A DNA stretch of 33,410 nt from Roseburia sp. (GCA_023666265.1 JAMPCH010000031.1:1-33410); one strand, 5' to 3'. Shown: positions 7,103 to 15,757, numbered from the stretch's first letter. Made by a program: numbers and translations. The notes: generated by a model not told the origin, from the letters alone.

Positions 7103-7831
7103 ATGGACGAACAGATCATTTACGGGCGAAACGCCGTCGCCGAGGCGCTCCGCGCGGGGAAGGCGGTCGATACCGTCTATCTCCTACGCGGCGCGAGGCT
7201 CGGCGGGATCGCCGCCGCCGCGAAGGAGAGCGGCGCGGTCATTAAAGACGTCGGCGACGAAAAGCTTTTAGCCCTCACGGGGACGGAGAAACACGGCGGG
7301 GTCGCGGCTGTGCTTTGCGCGGCGGAGTACGCCGAGCTCGACGAGCTTTTCGCCGTCGCCGAGACGCGCGGCGAGCCGCCCTTTTTGATCCTCGCGGACG
7401 AGATCCAAGATCCCCATAATCTCGGCGCGATCCTCCGTACCGCCGAGGCGGCGGGCGCACACGGCGTGATCCTCCCAAAGCGGCGGAGCGCGGGGCTGAC
7501 GGCGGCGGTCTATAAGACCTCGGCGGGCGCGGCGAGCTGGATCAAGGTCGCGCGGGTCGCGAACCTCGTCGATACCATTAAAATGCTGAAAAAACGGGGG
7601 ATCTGGGTCTATGGCGCGGAGGCGGACGGCGAACCCTTTCATAAGGCGGATCTCGGCGGACCGATCGCGCTCGTGATCGGGTCGGAGGGGAACGGTCTCG
7701 GGCGGCTCGTCCGCGAAAACTGCGACGCGATCCTCTCGATCGATATGTACGGACGGATCAATTCCCTTAACGCCTCGGTCAGCGCGGGGATCCTGATGTA
7801 CGAGATCGTCAGACATCGGAGAAAGAGCTAA
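7103..7831 (+). CDS. rlmB: 23S rRNA (guanosine-2'-O)-methyltransferase RlmB/TrmH family
   Basis: Protein of 242 residues from ATG 7103, preceded by AGAGGAG; the open frame extends to 6929 but that part lies upstream of the promoter. The N-terminal domain (YGRNAVAEALRAGKAVDTVYLLRG, residues 1-75) is the L30e-like substrate-binding domain. The SPOUT methyltransferase domain has motif 1 ILADEIQDPHNLGAILRTAEA, motif 2 ALVIGSEGNGLGRLVRENCD and motif 3 NSLNASVSAGILMYEI, which form the knotted SAM site. RlmB methylates a conserved guanosine of the peptidyl-transferase loop (G2251 in E. coli numbering); a tRNA-methylating relative cannot be excluded. The P-type ATPase-like gene follows after 49 bases and is probably co-transcribed. 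Confidence 0.88.
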   Translation: MDEQIIYGRNAVAEALRAGKAVDTVYLLRGARLGGIAAAAKESGAVIKDVGDEKLLALTGTEKHGGVAAVLCAAEYAELDELFAVAETRGEPPFLILADEIQDPHNLGAILRTAEAAGAHGVILPKRRSAGLTAAVYKTSAGAASWIKVARVANLVDTIKMLKKRGIWVYGAEADGEPFHKADLGGPIALVIGSEGNGLGRLVRENCDAILSIDMYGRINSLNASVSAGILMYEIVRHRRKS

Positions 7832-7880
7832 ACCCCCAAACCCGTACCGCTTCACGGTAGGCGGCGAAAGGAATGATAAA

Positions 7881-10800
7881 ATGCCGGATTTTGACTTAGA
7901 CGATATTCTCGCCGAGCTCGAGGAAAAGAAAAAGACCGCGCCCGCCAAAAAAACGGGGGATACGCGGGCTTTAAGCGTCGACGATATTTTAAACGAGGCG
8001 GGCGTCCTCCCGCCGAACGATCGGATCAACCGCGAGAGCGCCCGCCCTCGGGCGAAGCGCCCCCGCCCCGTCGGGAGCGATCTCGCGCGGGAAAAGGCGA
8101 ACGAGATCGACCGCCGCCGCCGCGAGGAGATCGCCGAACAAAAGCGGATCGAGGCGGAGCGAAAGCGTATGGCGGAGGAGGATAAGCGCCGCGAGCTCGA
8201 GGAGGCGCGAAAGCGCGAGGCCGAGGCGGAGCGAAAGAGGCTCGAGGAAGAGCGGGCGAAAAAAGCCGCCGCCGAACAGGCGAAGCGCGAAGCGCGTCAA
8301 AAACAGCTCGAGGCGCAGGAACAGGCGCGTAAAGAGCTTTTCGCCGAGAAACAGCGCCGCGCCGAGACAAAGCGCCTCAAGGAAGAAGAACAGGAGGCGG
8401 AGCGAAAGCGTCTCGCCGAGGAGGAGGCGCAGAGAAAGGAAGAGGAGGCGGCGAAGCTCGCCGCCCTCGACGCGGCGGAGCGCGAGCGGGTCGAGAAGGA
8501 GGCGGCGGAAAAGCGCAAAAAGGACGAGGAGTCCGAGCGCCGCTTCGCGACAAAAAACATCGTTTTTGAGGAGGTCCCGCTCGAGCTCCCCAAGATCGAG
8601 GAGCCTCGGAAGGAAAAGCCCGTTCCCCCGACGACGGCGGAGCTCGCCATCGAGCGATCTCTCCGCGAGGAAAAGATCAAGAACAACGCCCAAAAGCTCC
8701 TCGAGCGGGAGCGCGATCTCGACGACCCCGACGATTTTTTAGCTTCGATCAACCCCTATGACGACGGAGAGGCGGATCTTACCCGCCTGATCGAGACGAT
8801 CCCCGCCCAACAGCTCTCGGGCGACACCGTCGGGGTCGCGGGGAACGACCTGAAGCGTCTCGCACGAGAGAGCGCCAAGTCCCGCGAACAGTCGATCGAG
8901 GAGATCGTCGAGGGAAATACTACGATCATGCCGGGGACGGCGCTCCGCGAGCGGTCGTCGATCGACCTCGATAAGACCTTCGTCTTTCGCGATCCGCCCG
9001 CCGATAAGCTCGCCTTCTCCGAAAAAAGCACCGTCGAGCTGGACGGACCCGTCCGCCCCGACCCGATCGTCGAGTCGATCAATAAGACGATCGAGCGAAA
9101 GCGCCTCGACGACATCAAGACCCAGTCGTCGCTCTCCGTCACGGCACAGCTCGAGATGACCCGATCGGCGGGCGCGCCGCCGATCGGCTTTGATCCCTCG
9201 CTCGCGGACCTCCCGCGGACGGGCGAGATCCCGGTCGAGAACCCCGTCATTTCGGCGCAAAAAACGAAATATCTCTCCTCTAAGCGTAAGCGTAAGATCT
9301 CGGACTTTGTCCTCGAGGACATCGGCGACAACGACGTCGACGACTATGACTACGGCGACGAGAGCGAGCCGGAGGAGGACGAGGACATCGAACAGATCCG
9401 CTATGAGCTCGAGGAGACTCATAAGAGCCTAAGGGCGCGGTTTATCCTCCTCCTGATCGTTACGATCGTCTCCTGTGGCGTAACGATCGCCCAAGAGCTC
9501 GGCGCGACCCTCGCCTTTAACCTTTTCGGCGCGGAGATCAACTTCCTCGATAAGCGATATGATACCGACGGATTTATTTATTTTAACCTGATCTGCGGCG
9601 TTCTCGGGCTCGGACTTTGTGTCGCGGCGATCCAAAACGGAATCATAAAGATCTTTCGTAAGAGAGCCGACTGTGACAGCCTTTGCGCCGTGACCTCGGT
9701 CGCCGCGCTCGTAACGGGTATGTTAAATCTCATCAATACCGATTACCTCCAGCGCAGTCTCTCTTATCTCTTTATCCCCGCCGCGCTCCTCGGTCTACTC
9801 TTTAATACGCTCGGGAAGCTCAATATGATCGCGCGGGCGCGAAAAAATTTCCGATTTACCTGTTCCGAGGGGACGCGCTATTACGCCGAGATCTGTGACG
9901 ACGAGGCGTCCGCCGGCGCGTTTACGAAGGGGGTCGTGAGCGAGCTTCCTGTTCTCGCCCTTTTACGTAAGACCGAGTACCTCACCGACTTCCTTAAAAA
10001 AAGCTATTGTGAGGACGGCGCGGATCGGATCTCTCGCGTCCTCGTCGCGCTCGCCCCGATCGTCGGCGCGATCGTCGCGCTCCTTGTCTATCTGATCCCG
10101 AACGCGGACGAGAGCCTACAAAACAACGTTTATTGGAGCTTGACGGTCTTTACCGCGTTTTTATGCCTCTTCTCGCCCCTCTCGGTCATGCTGATCGTGA
10201 ACCGCCCGCTCTCCCGCGCGGCGAAAGCGCTCCTCAAAAGCGGAAGCACGATCTTAGGCTATGGGACGGCGGAGGAGTTTAGCCGCGTGAACGCCGTTAT
10301 GACGGACGTCTCGGCGATCTTCCCCGCCTCTAGCGTGGAATGTACAAACCTAAAGCCCTGTCGCCTACAAAATTCGGTCAACAATATCTCGCTCGATCAG
10401 GCGATCATTCTCGCCGCGAGCCTCTCGATCAAGACGGGCTCGATCTTCTCGCGCCTCTTCTTTGAGATGATCGGCGGGAAGGAGGAGCTTCTCGAGGAGA
10501 TCGAGGGCTGTGTCTGTGAGGACAATATGGGCGTACTCGGCTGGTACGGGAATAAGCGGCTCATTATGGGGAACCGCGAGCATATGAAGCACCACAGTAT
10601 CAAGGTCCCCGAGCTGAGCGCGATCGCGAAGTACTGTCGTAACGGGTCGGACGCGGTCTATCTCGCGGTCGGCGGCGAGCTCACGATCATCTTTTTTATC
10701 CGCCTGACGGCGAACGAGGCGATCCGCGCGAGCCTCCGCGAGCTGACGGGGCGGGGCGTCTCGGTCGTCTTTAAGTCGGTCGACTCGCTCATCACGGTCG

Positions 10801-11153
10801 GGAAGATCGCCGACCTCTTTGACCTCGACCCCGAGTACATAAAGATCATCGGGAGTAACCTCCACGACCGCTTTGGCGAATGTACGAAGTACACCTCGAG
10901 CGGGAGCGGGGCGCTCGCCTCAAACGGGAGCTTTAACGGCTTCGCGCGGGCGGTCTGCGCGGCGAAGCGGCTCATGCGCGACTTTAACCTCTCGCGGACG
11001 GTGATGCTCGCGGGGGTCGTCCTCGCGGCGATCCTCGGCGCGATCCTCGCGCTATCGTCAAAGACGCTCGTCTTTTCGCCGACCGTGATCATGCTCTATC
11101 AGCTCTTTTGGCTGATCCCCGTCCTGTTGGTCCAGAGCTTTCGTAAGTATTGA
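7881..11153 (+). CDS. Large membrane protein: N-terminal coiled coil plus degenerate P-type ATPase core
   Basis: Protein of 1090 residues; ATG 7881 follows GAAAGGA by eight bases. Residues 1-40 carry two similar motifs, FDLDDILAEL and LSVDDILNEA. Residues about 68-220 are almost only Glu, Arg, Lys and Ala: a long charged coiled coil. Residues 220-515 are polar and probably disordered, ending in an acidic stretch. Membrane helices lie near 520, 560, 630, 720 and 755. A P-type ATPase-like cytoplasmic part follows (about 780-1035) and two more helices (about 1039 and 1066). At the phosphorylation site, VMTDVSAIF stands where VFDKTGTLT is expected: D809 is kept but the KTGT is gone. The TGD motif is replaced (VVFKSVDSL, about 962-970) and no GDGxND hinge is seen. 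The actuator domain with TGE appears missing. I infer a non-pumping pseudoenzyme; function unknown. Confidence 0.75.
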   Translation: MPDFDLDDILAELEEKKKTAPAKKTGDTRALSVDDILNEAGVLPPNDRINRESARPRAKRPRPVGSDLAREKANEIDRRRREEIAEQKRIEAERKRMAEEDKRRELEEARKREAEAERKRLEEERAKKAAAEQAKREARQKQLEAQEQARKELFAEKQRRAETKRLKEEEQEAERKRLAEEEAQRKEEEAAKLAALDAAERERVEKEAAEKRKKDEESERRFATKNIVFEEVPLELPKIEEPRKEKPVPPTTAELAIERSLREEKIKNNAQKLLERERDLDDPDDFLASINPYDDGEADLTRLIETIPAQQLSGDTVGVAGNDLKRLARESAKSREQSIEEIVEGNTTIMPGTALRERSSIDLDKTFVFRDPPADKLAFSEKSTVELDGPVRPDPIVESINKTIERKRLDDIKTQSSLSVTAQLEMTRSAGAPPIGFDPSLADLPRTGEIPVENPVISAQKTKYLSSKRKRKISDFVLEDIGDNDVDDYDYGDESEPEEDEDIEQIRYELEETHKSLRARFILLLIVTIVSCGVTIAQELGATLAFNLFGAEINFLDKRYDTDGFIYFNLICGVLGLGLCVAAIQNGIIKIFRKRADCDSLCAVTSVAALVTGMLNLINTDYLQRSLSYLFIPAALLGLLFNTLGKLNMIARARKNFRFTCSEGTRYYAEICDDEASAGAFTKGVVSELPVLALLRKTEYLTDFLKKSYCEDGADRISRVLVALAPIVGAIVALLVYLIPNADESLQNNVYWSLTVFTAFLCLFSPLSVMLIVNRPLSRAAKALLKSGSTILGYGTAEEFSRVNAVMTDVSAIFPASSVECTNLKPCRLQNSVNNISLDQAIILAASLSIKTGSIFSRLFFEMIGGKEELLEEIEGCVCEDNMGVLGWYGNKRLIMGNREHMKHHSIKVPELSAIAKYCRNGSDAVYLAVGGELTIIFFIRLTANEAIRASLRELTGRGVSVVFKSVDSLITVGKIADLFDLDPEYIKIIGSNLHDRFGECTKYTSSGSGALASNGSFNGFARAVCAAKRLMRDFNLSRTVMLAGVVLAAILGAILALSSKTLVFSPTVIMLYQLFWLIPVLLVQSFRKY

Positions 11154-11156
11154 GAT

Positions 11157-11180
11157 CCTGTTTTTATTTTTGGGAAGGAG
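11157..11180 (+). repeat. Bracket motif copy
   Basis: Four bases after the stop of the 1090-residue gene: T-rich run then GGGAAGGAG. The next plus-strand start is about 95 bases away, so this is not its ribosome binding site. Confidence 0.5.
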
Positions 11181-11184
11181 AGAT

Positions 11185-11216
11185 GACCCCCGGGCTTTGT
11201 TGTTCGGGGGTCGTTT
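11185..11216 (+). terminator. Probable weak terminator after the P-type ATPase-like gene
   Basis: Stem GACCCCCG (11185-11192) with CGGGGGTC (11205-11212), 12-base loop, followed by the weak tail GTTTGT. The hairpin is good but the T-run is poor, so some read-through into the lipoprotein gene is likely. Confidence 0.5.
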
Positions 11217-11272
11217 GTACGATCCGACAAATTTCGTGTCGTTTTTTTAGGGCGAACGGAAAGGAGCTTAGC

Positions 11273-12250
11273 ATGAAAAAACGTATAAGCGCGTTTACTT
11301 TATCCGCTTTATTTCTGCTCGCGGCGGGATGCGGGACGGCGGAGACCGATTCGGGAACAAAAGCGGCGGAGACCGCGGCGCGGCTTCTTTCCGACACCGC
11401 CGAAGCGGGAGCGACGAACGGGGAAGGCGAAGCCGAGCCGACCGAGGAGCGCTTTTACCCGATGAGGGCGGGAGAGGGGAAAAAGGTCTTTGAGGAAGGG
11501 AAAAAATATCTTGAGCTTTCCGTCGACGGCGTTTCCTATGATCATGAGCTTTTAAACAAGCCGGAAGAGACGGACGACCCGACCCTCGCGGAGCGGGTCT
11601 ATCGGGCGCTTTATGATTTCGCCGTCTTTTTTCAGTACGCCGACCCGTGTCGGCTGTACTACCTTTGCGACCAAAAAGACGCCGTACAAAGAGAAGTTGT
11701 GTCCTTTGACCGATACGGCGGAGCGGCGATCATCGATAAGGATAACGCCCGTCCGCTCTGTCTCAAATACAGCCGTGTAAAATACGGAGAGATCACGACG
11801 ATCAGCGAATATTTTTCCCGCTTTTTTCAAGTCGCGACGATGACGTTTTATCGCTCGGACGCTTGTCTTTTTGATAAACAGTTCGTCCTGTCGGACGGAG
11901 ATCTTTATCTTACCGACGAGCCCGAGTCCGTGTCCTATCTGACGGAGGACGCCGATTCCCGGCTTAACGACGTTCGCGCGATCCTTGACCGTTCGCGCGC
12001 GGAAACGCTCGAGCTTTCCTTTACGGCGTACTACGTGACATACGATCCCGATTTCCCGCTTACGGAGGATTATATCGTCAGCTTACGGTATGACGACGAG
12101 CTGGGCTGGCGCGTGGACGGCTGCAGCGATGAGCGGGCGGTCGGCTTTTTGATCGCCGAGATCCTCGAGGGCGGGAGAGATCACGCCTCTCCAAAGACCG
12201 AGCTTTTAGAGGACATAAAGCTTTGGCTGGGACAGATCGGGCTTATGTAG
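11273..12250 (+). CDS. Putative lipoprotein of unknown function
   Basis: Protein of 325 residues from ATG 11273, chosen because AAAGGAG (11260-11266) precedes it and because the protein then begins with a lipoprotein signal: MKKR, hydrophobic ISAFTLSALFLLAA, then lipobox LAAGC with the modified cysteine at residue 20. A Ser/Thr/Glu/Ala-rich linker follows (about 21-70). The remainder is a mixed alpha/beta globular part with many Tyr and Asp, for example YALYDF-like and TYDPDFPLTEDYIVSLRYDDELGWRVDG segments; the latter resembles the last strands of an NTF2-like fold, but that is weak. Expected on the outer face of the membrane. No family recognised. Confidence 0.8.
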   Translation: MKKRISAFTLSALFLLAAGCGTAETDSGTKAAETAARLLSDTAEAGATNGEGEAEPTEERFYPMRAGEGKKVFEEGKKYLELSVDGVSYDHELLNKPEETDDPTLAERVYRALYDFAVFFQYADPCRLYYLCDQKDAVQREVVSFDRYGGAAIIDKDNARPLCLKYSRVKYGEITTISEYFSRFFQVATMTFYRSDACLFDKQFVLSDGDLYLTDEPESVSYLTEDADSRLNDVRAILDRSRAETLELSFTAYYVTYDPDFPLTEDYIVSLRYDDELGWRVDGCSDERAVGFLIAEILEGGRDHASPKTELLEDIKLWLGQIGLM

Positions 12251-12266
12251 ACAAATCGATAAAGCG

Positions 12267-12299
12267 AAAAACCCCCGAAGCCTGGGCTTCGGGGGTTTT
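12267..12299. terminator. Bidirectional terminator between convergent genes
   Basis: Stem CCCCCGAAGCC with GGCTTCGGGGG around a 2-base loop, flanked by AAAA on the left and TTTT on the right, so it works in both directions. It ends both the plus-strand lipoprotein gene (stop 12250) and the minus-strand gene ending at 12324. Confidence 0.9.
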
Positions 12300-12323
12300 C
12301 GTGATCTGTTATCCTTGATAGGT

Positions 12324-13229
12324 TCAATTCTCGTAAGGGTCTTTAAACTCCTCCGTGATCAGCTGAAAGGGGACGGTCTCTCCCTCCGCGCCCACGCCCG
12401 ACCAATAGGCGATCCCGTCCCGCTCCTCGATCTCGACGAGCGTATATTTCGCGCCCATTGACTCCTCGTCAAGGTCGGAGAATGTATACCCGGTGATCGT
12501 GGGTATCCGCACCTTCCCCAAATAAACGTATTGAAAGTCGCGGATCGCGTCGTAACATACGCCGTTCTCAAAAAGATAGCGGACATATGCCGGCGTGGAG
12601 AGGGATGAAAAGCCCTCGGCGTATCGATCCGCCGTCGGGATCTCCGCCTCCGGGTCTTTCGCGCGGGTCGTAACGCCCTCCTCCGTGAGGATCACGGCGG
12701 CGAGCTTTGTCCCGATCCGCTCGTTTTTCGCGCTCGTTTTCCCGAAACAGGCGACGGTCGCCGTATCTCCGAGCTTTAGCGTCGCCTTCGCCGAGACGTT
12801 GAGCCTTCCCGTCTTCCCGATCATGACCTCGCCGCCGTTCTCGACGGTAAACGCCGCCTTTTTCCCGAAGGAGAGGATACCGTCCGAGATCACGCCGCCC
12901 GAGGGCGAGACCGAGAAGCTCCCCTCCTCGACCCTGAGCTTCCCGCCCTTATGGATATAGATCGCGCCGTCGATCCGCGCGCCCTTTTTTAGGGTAACGG
13001 TGATCCCCCTCGGGACGACGAGCGATTCGTTTCGCCCGACCGCGAGCGTTTTTTCGACCGCCGCGCTCTCATAGACCGCGTTTGAGATGATCCCGTGCCA
13101 ATACGCCGACTCGACCGTGTCGGCGATCCGCCACGCGCGGATCGTCTCGCCCTCCTCCGCCCCGGCGGGGAAGGAGAGCGCGGTATACGCGAGTATAAGT
13201 GAAAGAAATAGGGCGATGAGCTTTTTCAT
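12324..13229 (-). CDS. Secreted protein with a beta-solenoid-like middle, function unknown
   Basis: Protein of 301 residues from ATG at 13229, preceded by AAAGGA; the longer frame to 13340 runs into the repeat element. A Sec signal peptide is clear: MKKLIALFLSLILAYTALSFPAGA, cleavage near residue 24. Residues about 70-165 have short beta strands spaced about 18-20 residues apart with recurring G-(G/K)-x-(L/V) turns (VTLKKGARIDGAIYIHKGG, LRVEEGSFSVSPSGG, FTVENGGEVMIGKTG, LNVSAKATLKLGD), as in small right-handed beta-solenoids. The C-terminal 100 residues are Tyr-rich. No anchor, repeat or catalytic motif was seen. It probably acts outside the cell or in the wall zone. Confidence 0.75.
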   Translation of the reverse strand: MKKLIALFLSLILAYTALSFPAGAEEGETIRAWRIADTVESAYWHGIISNAVYESAAVEKTLAVGRNESLVVPRGITVTLKKGARIDGAIYIHKGGKLRVEEGSFSVSPSGGVISDGILSFGKKAAFTVENGGEVMIGKTGRLNVSAKATLKLGDTATVACFGKTSAKNERIGTKLAAVILTEEGVTTRAKDPEAEIPTADRYAEGFSSLSTPAYVRYLFENGVCYDAIRDFQYVYLGKVRIPTITGYTFSDLDEESMGAKYTLVEIEERDGIAYWSGVGAEGETVPFQLITEEFKDPYEN

Positions 13230-13555
13230 GGGGAGTGTCCTTTCTGTGGAGTAAATAATACCGCTAAAACGTAAATATCGTATGATTTGATCTATGTAAT
13301 ACAAATAACCATTAAAAAAGCAAATAATACCGATCTGCAATTAAAACCGCAGACAAAAAATCCGCGCAAAACCGCATATATTCAAGCTTTTGCTTGATTA
13401 CATTATTATATCGCAAAACCTTCAAATCGTCAAAAGCTTTGCGATTTTAAACCGCAAAACTTTTAATTATTCGTAACTTTAGCGGTTACAACCCGCAAAA
13501 GTATAAAAAGCGAACAACCAAAAAAGCGTTCACCCCCGCCCCGCACTCCGCCGTG
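13230..13555. repeat. Intergenic region with a solo copy of the palindromic element
   Basis: Bases 13327-13385 match the inverted right arm of the 281-383 element (ATACCGATCTGCAATTAAAA and onward). Two further hairpins follow: TCAAGC-TTTT-GCTTGA near 13382-13399 and AAATCG...CGATTT near 13425-13448. The rest is AT-rich without an open frame. GCGTTCACC at 13526-13534 recalls the outer arm of the 22489 and 29357 structures. No promoter for the 12324-13229 gene could be assigned with confidence. Confidence 0.5.
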
Positions 13556-13646
13556 CGCTGTCCGCCCAAAGCAACTCGCAAGGAAGCGAGGACTGTCCGC
13601 CCAAAGCTTCCGCAAGGAAACGGAAGCCCAAAGCGGACGGCAAGGC
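13553..13646. repeat. Nested hairpin cluster with CCAAA internal loops
   Basis: Outer GTCCGC (13595-13600) with GCGGAC (13633-13638); symmetric internal loop CCAAA/CCAAA; inner GCTTCCG (13606-13612) with CGGAAGC (13621-13627); apical loop CAAGGAAA. Just before it, another GTCCGC-CCAAA (13560-13570) leads into hairpin CTCGC (13575-13579) with GCGAG (13586-13590), loop AAGGAA. The same family occurs at 390, 22489, 25412 and 29357. Confidence 0.7.
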
Positions 13647-13647
13647 A

Positions 13648-13701
13648 CTCCTTCCCCAAAAAATAAAAACAAAATACGGTAAGAGCCACCCCTTACCGTA
13701 T
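13648..13701 (-). terminator. yajC terminator fused to a bracket motif
   Basis: Stem ATACGGTAAG (13674-13683) with CTTACCGTAT (13692-13701). On the minus strand it is followed by a T-rich tail and then GGGGAAGGAG (13657-13648). It ends the yajC transcript (stop at 13709). Confidence 0.85.
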
Positions 13702-13708
13702 TGATCGC

Positions 13709-14059
13709 TTACTTTTTGATCGTGACCGACTCGACGTCGTCGTGGGTCGTGCGGTTCTCCGCGATCGAGCTGCGGAGGATACGGATCCGCGTCCGATCGC
13801 CGCCCGTCTCGATCAGGACGGTGTCGTCCTTAACGCTTAAAACGCGACCGATGATCCCGCCCGTCGTCACGACCTCGTCCGCGACCTGGAGGTTGTCGAG
13901 CATCTCCTTCATCTTCTTCGCCCGCTTTTTTTCCGGGCGGATCAGGAGGAAGTAAAATATCACCAGCATCAGCGCCAGCGGGATAAACGTCAGGAGCATC
14001 GACGTCCCCGTACCCGTCGTCGAATCCGCCGCCGTCGCCGCTAATAATGTCATTGTCAT
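13709..14059 (-). CDS. yajC: Preprotein translocase subunit YajC
   Basis: Protein of 116 residues; YajC is usually 90-115. It has one membrane helix (about residues 21-42, MLLTFIPLALMLVIFYFLLI), the characteristic RPEKKRAKKMKEML just after it, and the conserved cytoplasmic core LQVADEVVTTGGIIGRVLSVKDDTVLIETGG. YajC associates with SecDF and the SecYEG translocon. The start at 14059 has AAAGGA eight bases upstream; ATG at 14053 is also possible. No secD or secF lies next to it. It is downstream of the DUF4015-like gene on the same strand, 141 bases apart. Confidence 0.95.
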   Translation of the reverse strand: MTMTLLAATAADSTTGTGTSMLLTFIPLALMLVIFYFLLIRPEKKRAKKMKEMLDNLQVADEVVTTGGIIGRVLSVKDDTVLIETGGDRTRIRILRSSIAENRTTHDDVESVTIKK

Positions 14060-14199
14060 TGTTCGTGTCCTTTCTTTTGTGCCGTTTGGTTTTGTCCGTA
14101 TCTATCAGTATACTATATTTTTCCGAAAAAAGCAAGCCCTTTTTCGGTTTCTTCCGTGAAAAGCGCAAAAACGATCCGTGAAAAGTCGATTTCGGGCGG

Positions 14200-15393
14200 T
14201 TAAGCGATGATATAGCTCCGATCGGCGAGAAGCTCCTTGATCGCGGACAGCTCCGCCGCCGAGAAGCCCTCGCTCTCGATCACCGGGATCACGGCGAGCG
14301 AGCCGAGCTTCGCGCGGAGCCGCGCAAGAAGATCCTCGACCAGCCCCGCCGCGTCGGCGGGATAGCCCTCGTCGGTCGGGAAGCTCGCGCGAGAGATCCT
14401 CACGGCGACGCTCCCGCCCGCCCGCTCGGTAAATTCCCGCTCGTGAAGGATCTCCGCCGTCCGCCCATAGCCCTCAAAAAGTCCGTTCCCCTCGGCGAGG
14501 ACGTCCTCCGCCCGCATCTCGACGGGCGTATCCTCGGGGACGAGCGGGAGGAGGAAGGCGGATCGGATCGGCTCAAAATACTCGCCGGCGAGATATTCGC
14601 GGTCATAGGGGTGAAGGTCGGGGAAAACGAGATCCTTTAAGATCACGGGGATCCCCGCCGCCTTTAGCTCGCCTAAGATCGCGCTTAAGTATTCCCCCGC
14701 CGCCGCGCTCTTGGGGTCGACCCAGCGGAGCGGCGAACCCGTACTGTAATCGAGCCAAGAGATCGTCTCGCCGATGATCTTATAGCTTAGATCGGGATCC
14801 GCCTTACAGCCCGCGTCGTCCGACAAGACCGAAACGGCGGCGATCGGCGAAAGCCCCGCCCCCCGGATCACGTCCGCGATCTCGGCGGCGGTCATCTGAG
14901 ACTGGACGAGATCGCCGCCGAGCGCTTTCGCCGCCTCGGAGGCGTACCGGAGATAGCCGCTCTCGTCCTTTAGCTCTAAGACGACGGTATTATAACCGTC
15001 GCTCCTCGCCCGCGCCGTAAACGCCGAGAGCGACGCCGAGTTTAAGAGCGCCGTGGTCGGCGCGGCGATCGCCTTCGTCGTCCCGTCCGAGACGGGCGCG
15101 GGTTCGTCCGCCCCGCTCGTTTCTTCCCCTTCGCTCGGGTCGTCCGCCTCGGGCGGGGTCTCCTCCGCCGAGGTCAGGACAGGCGGCGTCCACTCCGGCT
15201 CGGCGCGGTCGGCGTTCTTCTCAAAAAATTCCAAGAGGGGCTTTCCCAAACAATAGCCGAGGAAAAGCGCCGCGAGGATCGCCACGATCAACAGGATCGT
15301 GCCGACCGCCTTCTCCGCCGCCGTCTTTCGCCGCTTGTAGAGGTTGGTCTTGCTCCGCTTGATCTTTCGCCCATAGCGCTTTCGGTTCTTCAT
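14200..15393 (-). CDS. Membrane-anchored DUF4015-like putative glycoside hydrolase
   Basis: Protein of 397 residues. A very basic N-terminus (KNRKRYGRKIKRSKTNLYKRRK) precedes one membrane helix (about 28-50, AVGTILLIVAILAALFLGYCLG); then comes a Pro/Glu/Ser-rich linker (about 62-105) and a globular domain (about 110-395). FTARARSDGYNTVVLELKDESGYLRYAS matches the start of DUF4015, a TIM-barrel family thought to act on polysaccharides, where this segment reads as NtvvidvKDe.G.v.Y. The domain should face outward. The later segments diverge and I cannot point to catalytic acids with certainty. The gene begins next to the TTGAGACT repeats at 15414. Confidence 0.7.
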   Translation of the reverse strand: MKNRKRYGRKIKRSKTNLYKRRKTAAEKAVGTILLIVAILAALFLGYCLGKPLLEFFEKNADRAEPEWTPPVLTSAEETPPEADDPSEGEETSGADEPAPVSDGTTKAIAAPTTALLNSASLSAFTARARSDGYNTVVLELKDESGYLRYASEAAKALGGDLVQSQMTAAEIADVIRGAGLSPIAAVSVLSDDAGCKADPDLSYKIIGETISWLDYSTGSPLRWVDPKSAAAGEYLSAILGELKAAGIPVILKDLVFPDLHPYDREYLAGEYFEPIRSAFLLPLVPEDTPVEMRAEDVLAEGNGLFEGYGRTAEILHEREFTERAGGSVAVRISRASFPTDEGYPADAAGLVEDLLARLRAKLGSLAVIPVIESEGFSAAELSAIKELLADRSYIIA

Positions 15394-15413
15394 CGGGAAA
15401 ACCCTCCTTTCCG

Positions 15414-15472
15414 TTGAGACTTGTTTTGAGACTGGTTTGAGATGTATTTGAGACTGGTTGAGACTATAAGAC
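15414..15472. repeat. Five short direct repeats of TTGAGACT
   Basis: TTGAGACT or a one- or two-base variant starts near 15414, 15425, 15436, 15448 and 15458, spaced 10-12 bases, close to one helical turn. They sit just upstream of the ribosome binding site of the 14200-15393 gene. Spacing suggests possible protein binding sites, but nothing proves it. Confidence 0.55.
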
Positions 15473-15478
15473 TTTTAA

Positions 15479-15721
15479 GAGCGGGGGACGCTGTCCCCCG
15501 AACCCCCTGCTACTTTTTGTGCCAAAAAGTAGCAAAAATCAATATGACTTTATACAATATATCATCAAGAAAACAGTCTGTATTATTATTCAAGTTTAAT
15601 TAAAAATCGTCGAAGGTCACAACGCATTCATTTTTTGATTTTGCGAAAAAGCAATTATAAAAGTTTAGGTCAAGCCTTTTCAAAGGGTTGCAGGGGGTTC
15701 GGGGGGCAGCGTCCCCCGCTC
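15479..15721. repeat. 243-bp element with 32-bp terminal inverted repeats
   Basis: The left end (15479-15510, starting GAGCGGGGGACGCTGTCCCC) is the inverse of the right end (15690-15721) with one mismatch in 32. Next to the left end is a further hairpin, GCTACTTTTT...AAAAAGTAGC (15509-15533). The interior is AT-rich and non-coding. Similar GAGCGGGG ends start the repeats at 22450 and 29319. It looks like a miniature inverted-repeat element; no clear target duplication was seen. Confidence 0.7.
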
Positions 15722-15757
15722 GAAATTATTTTTATCTCTTTTTTCTCTTGCGTTCTC

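Noticed and set aside
8297-8752. Serine/arginine-rich minus-strand frame
   Set aside because: It is the antisense of the Glu/Arg/Lys coiled coil of the 1090-residue protein; the composition explains it.
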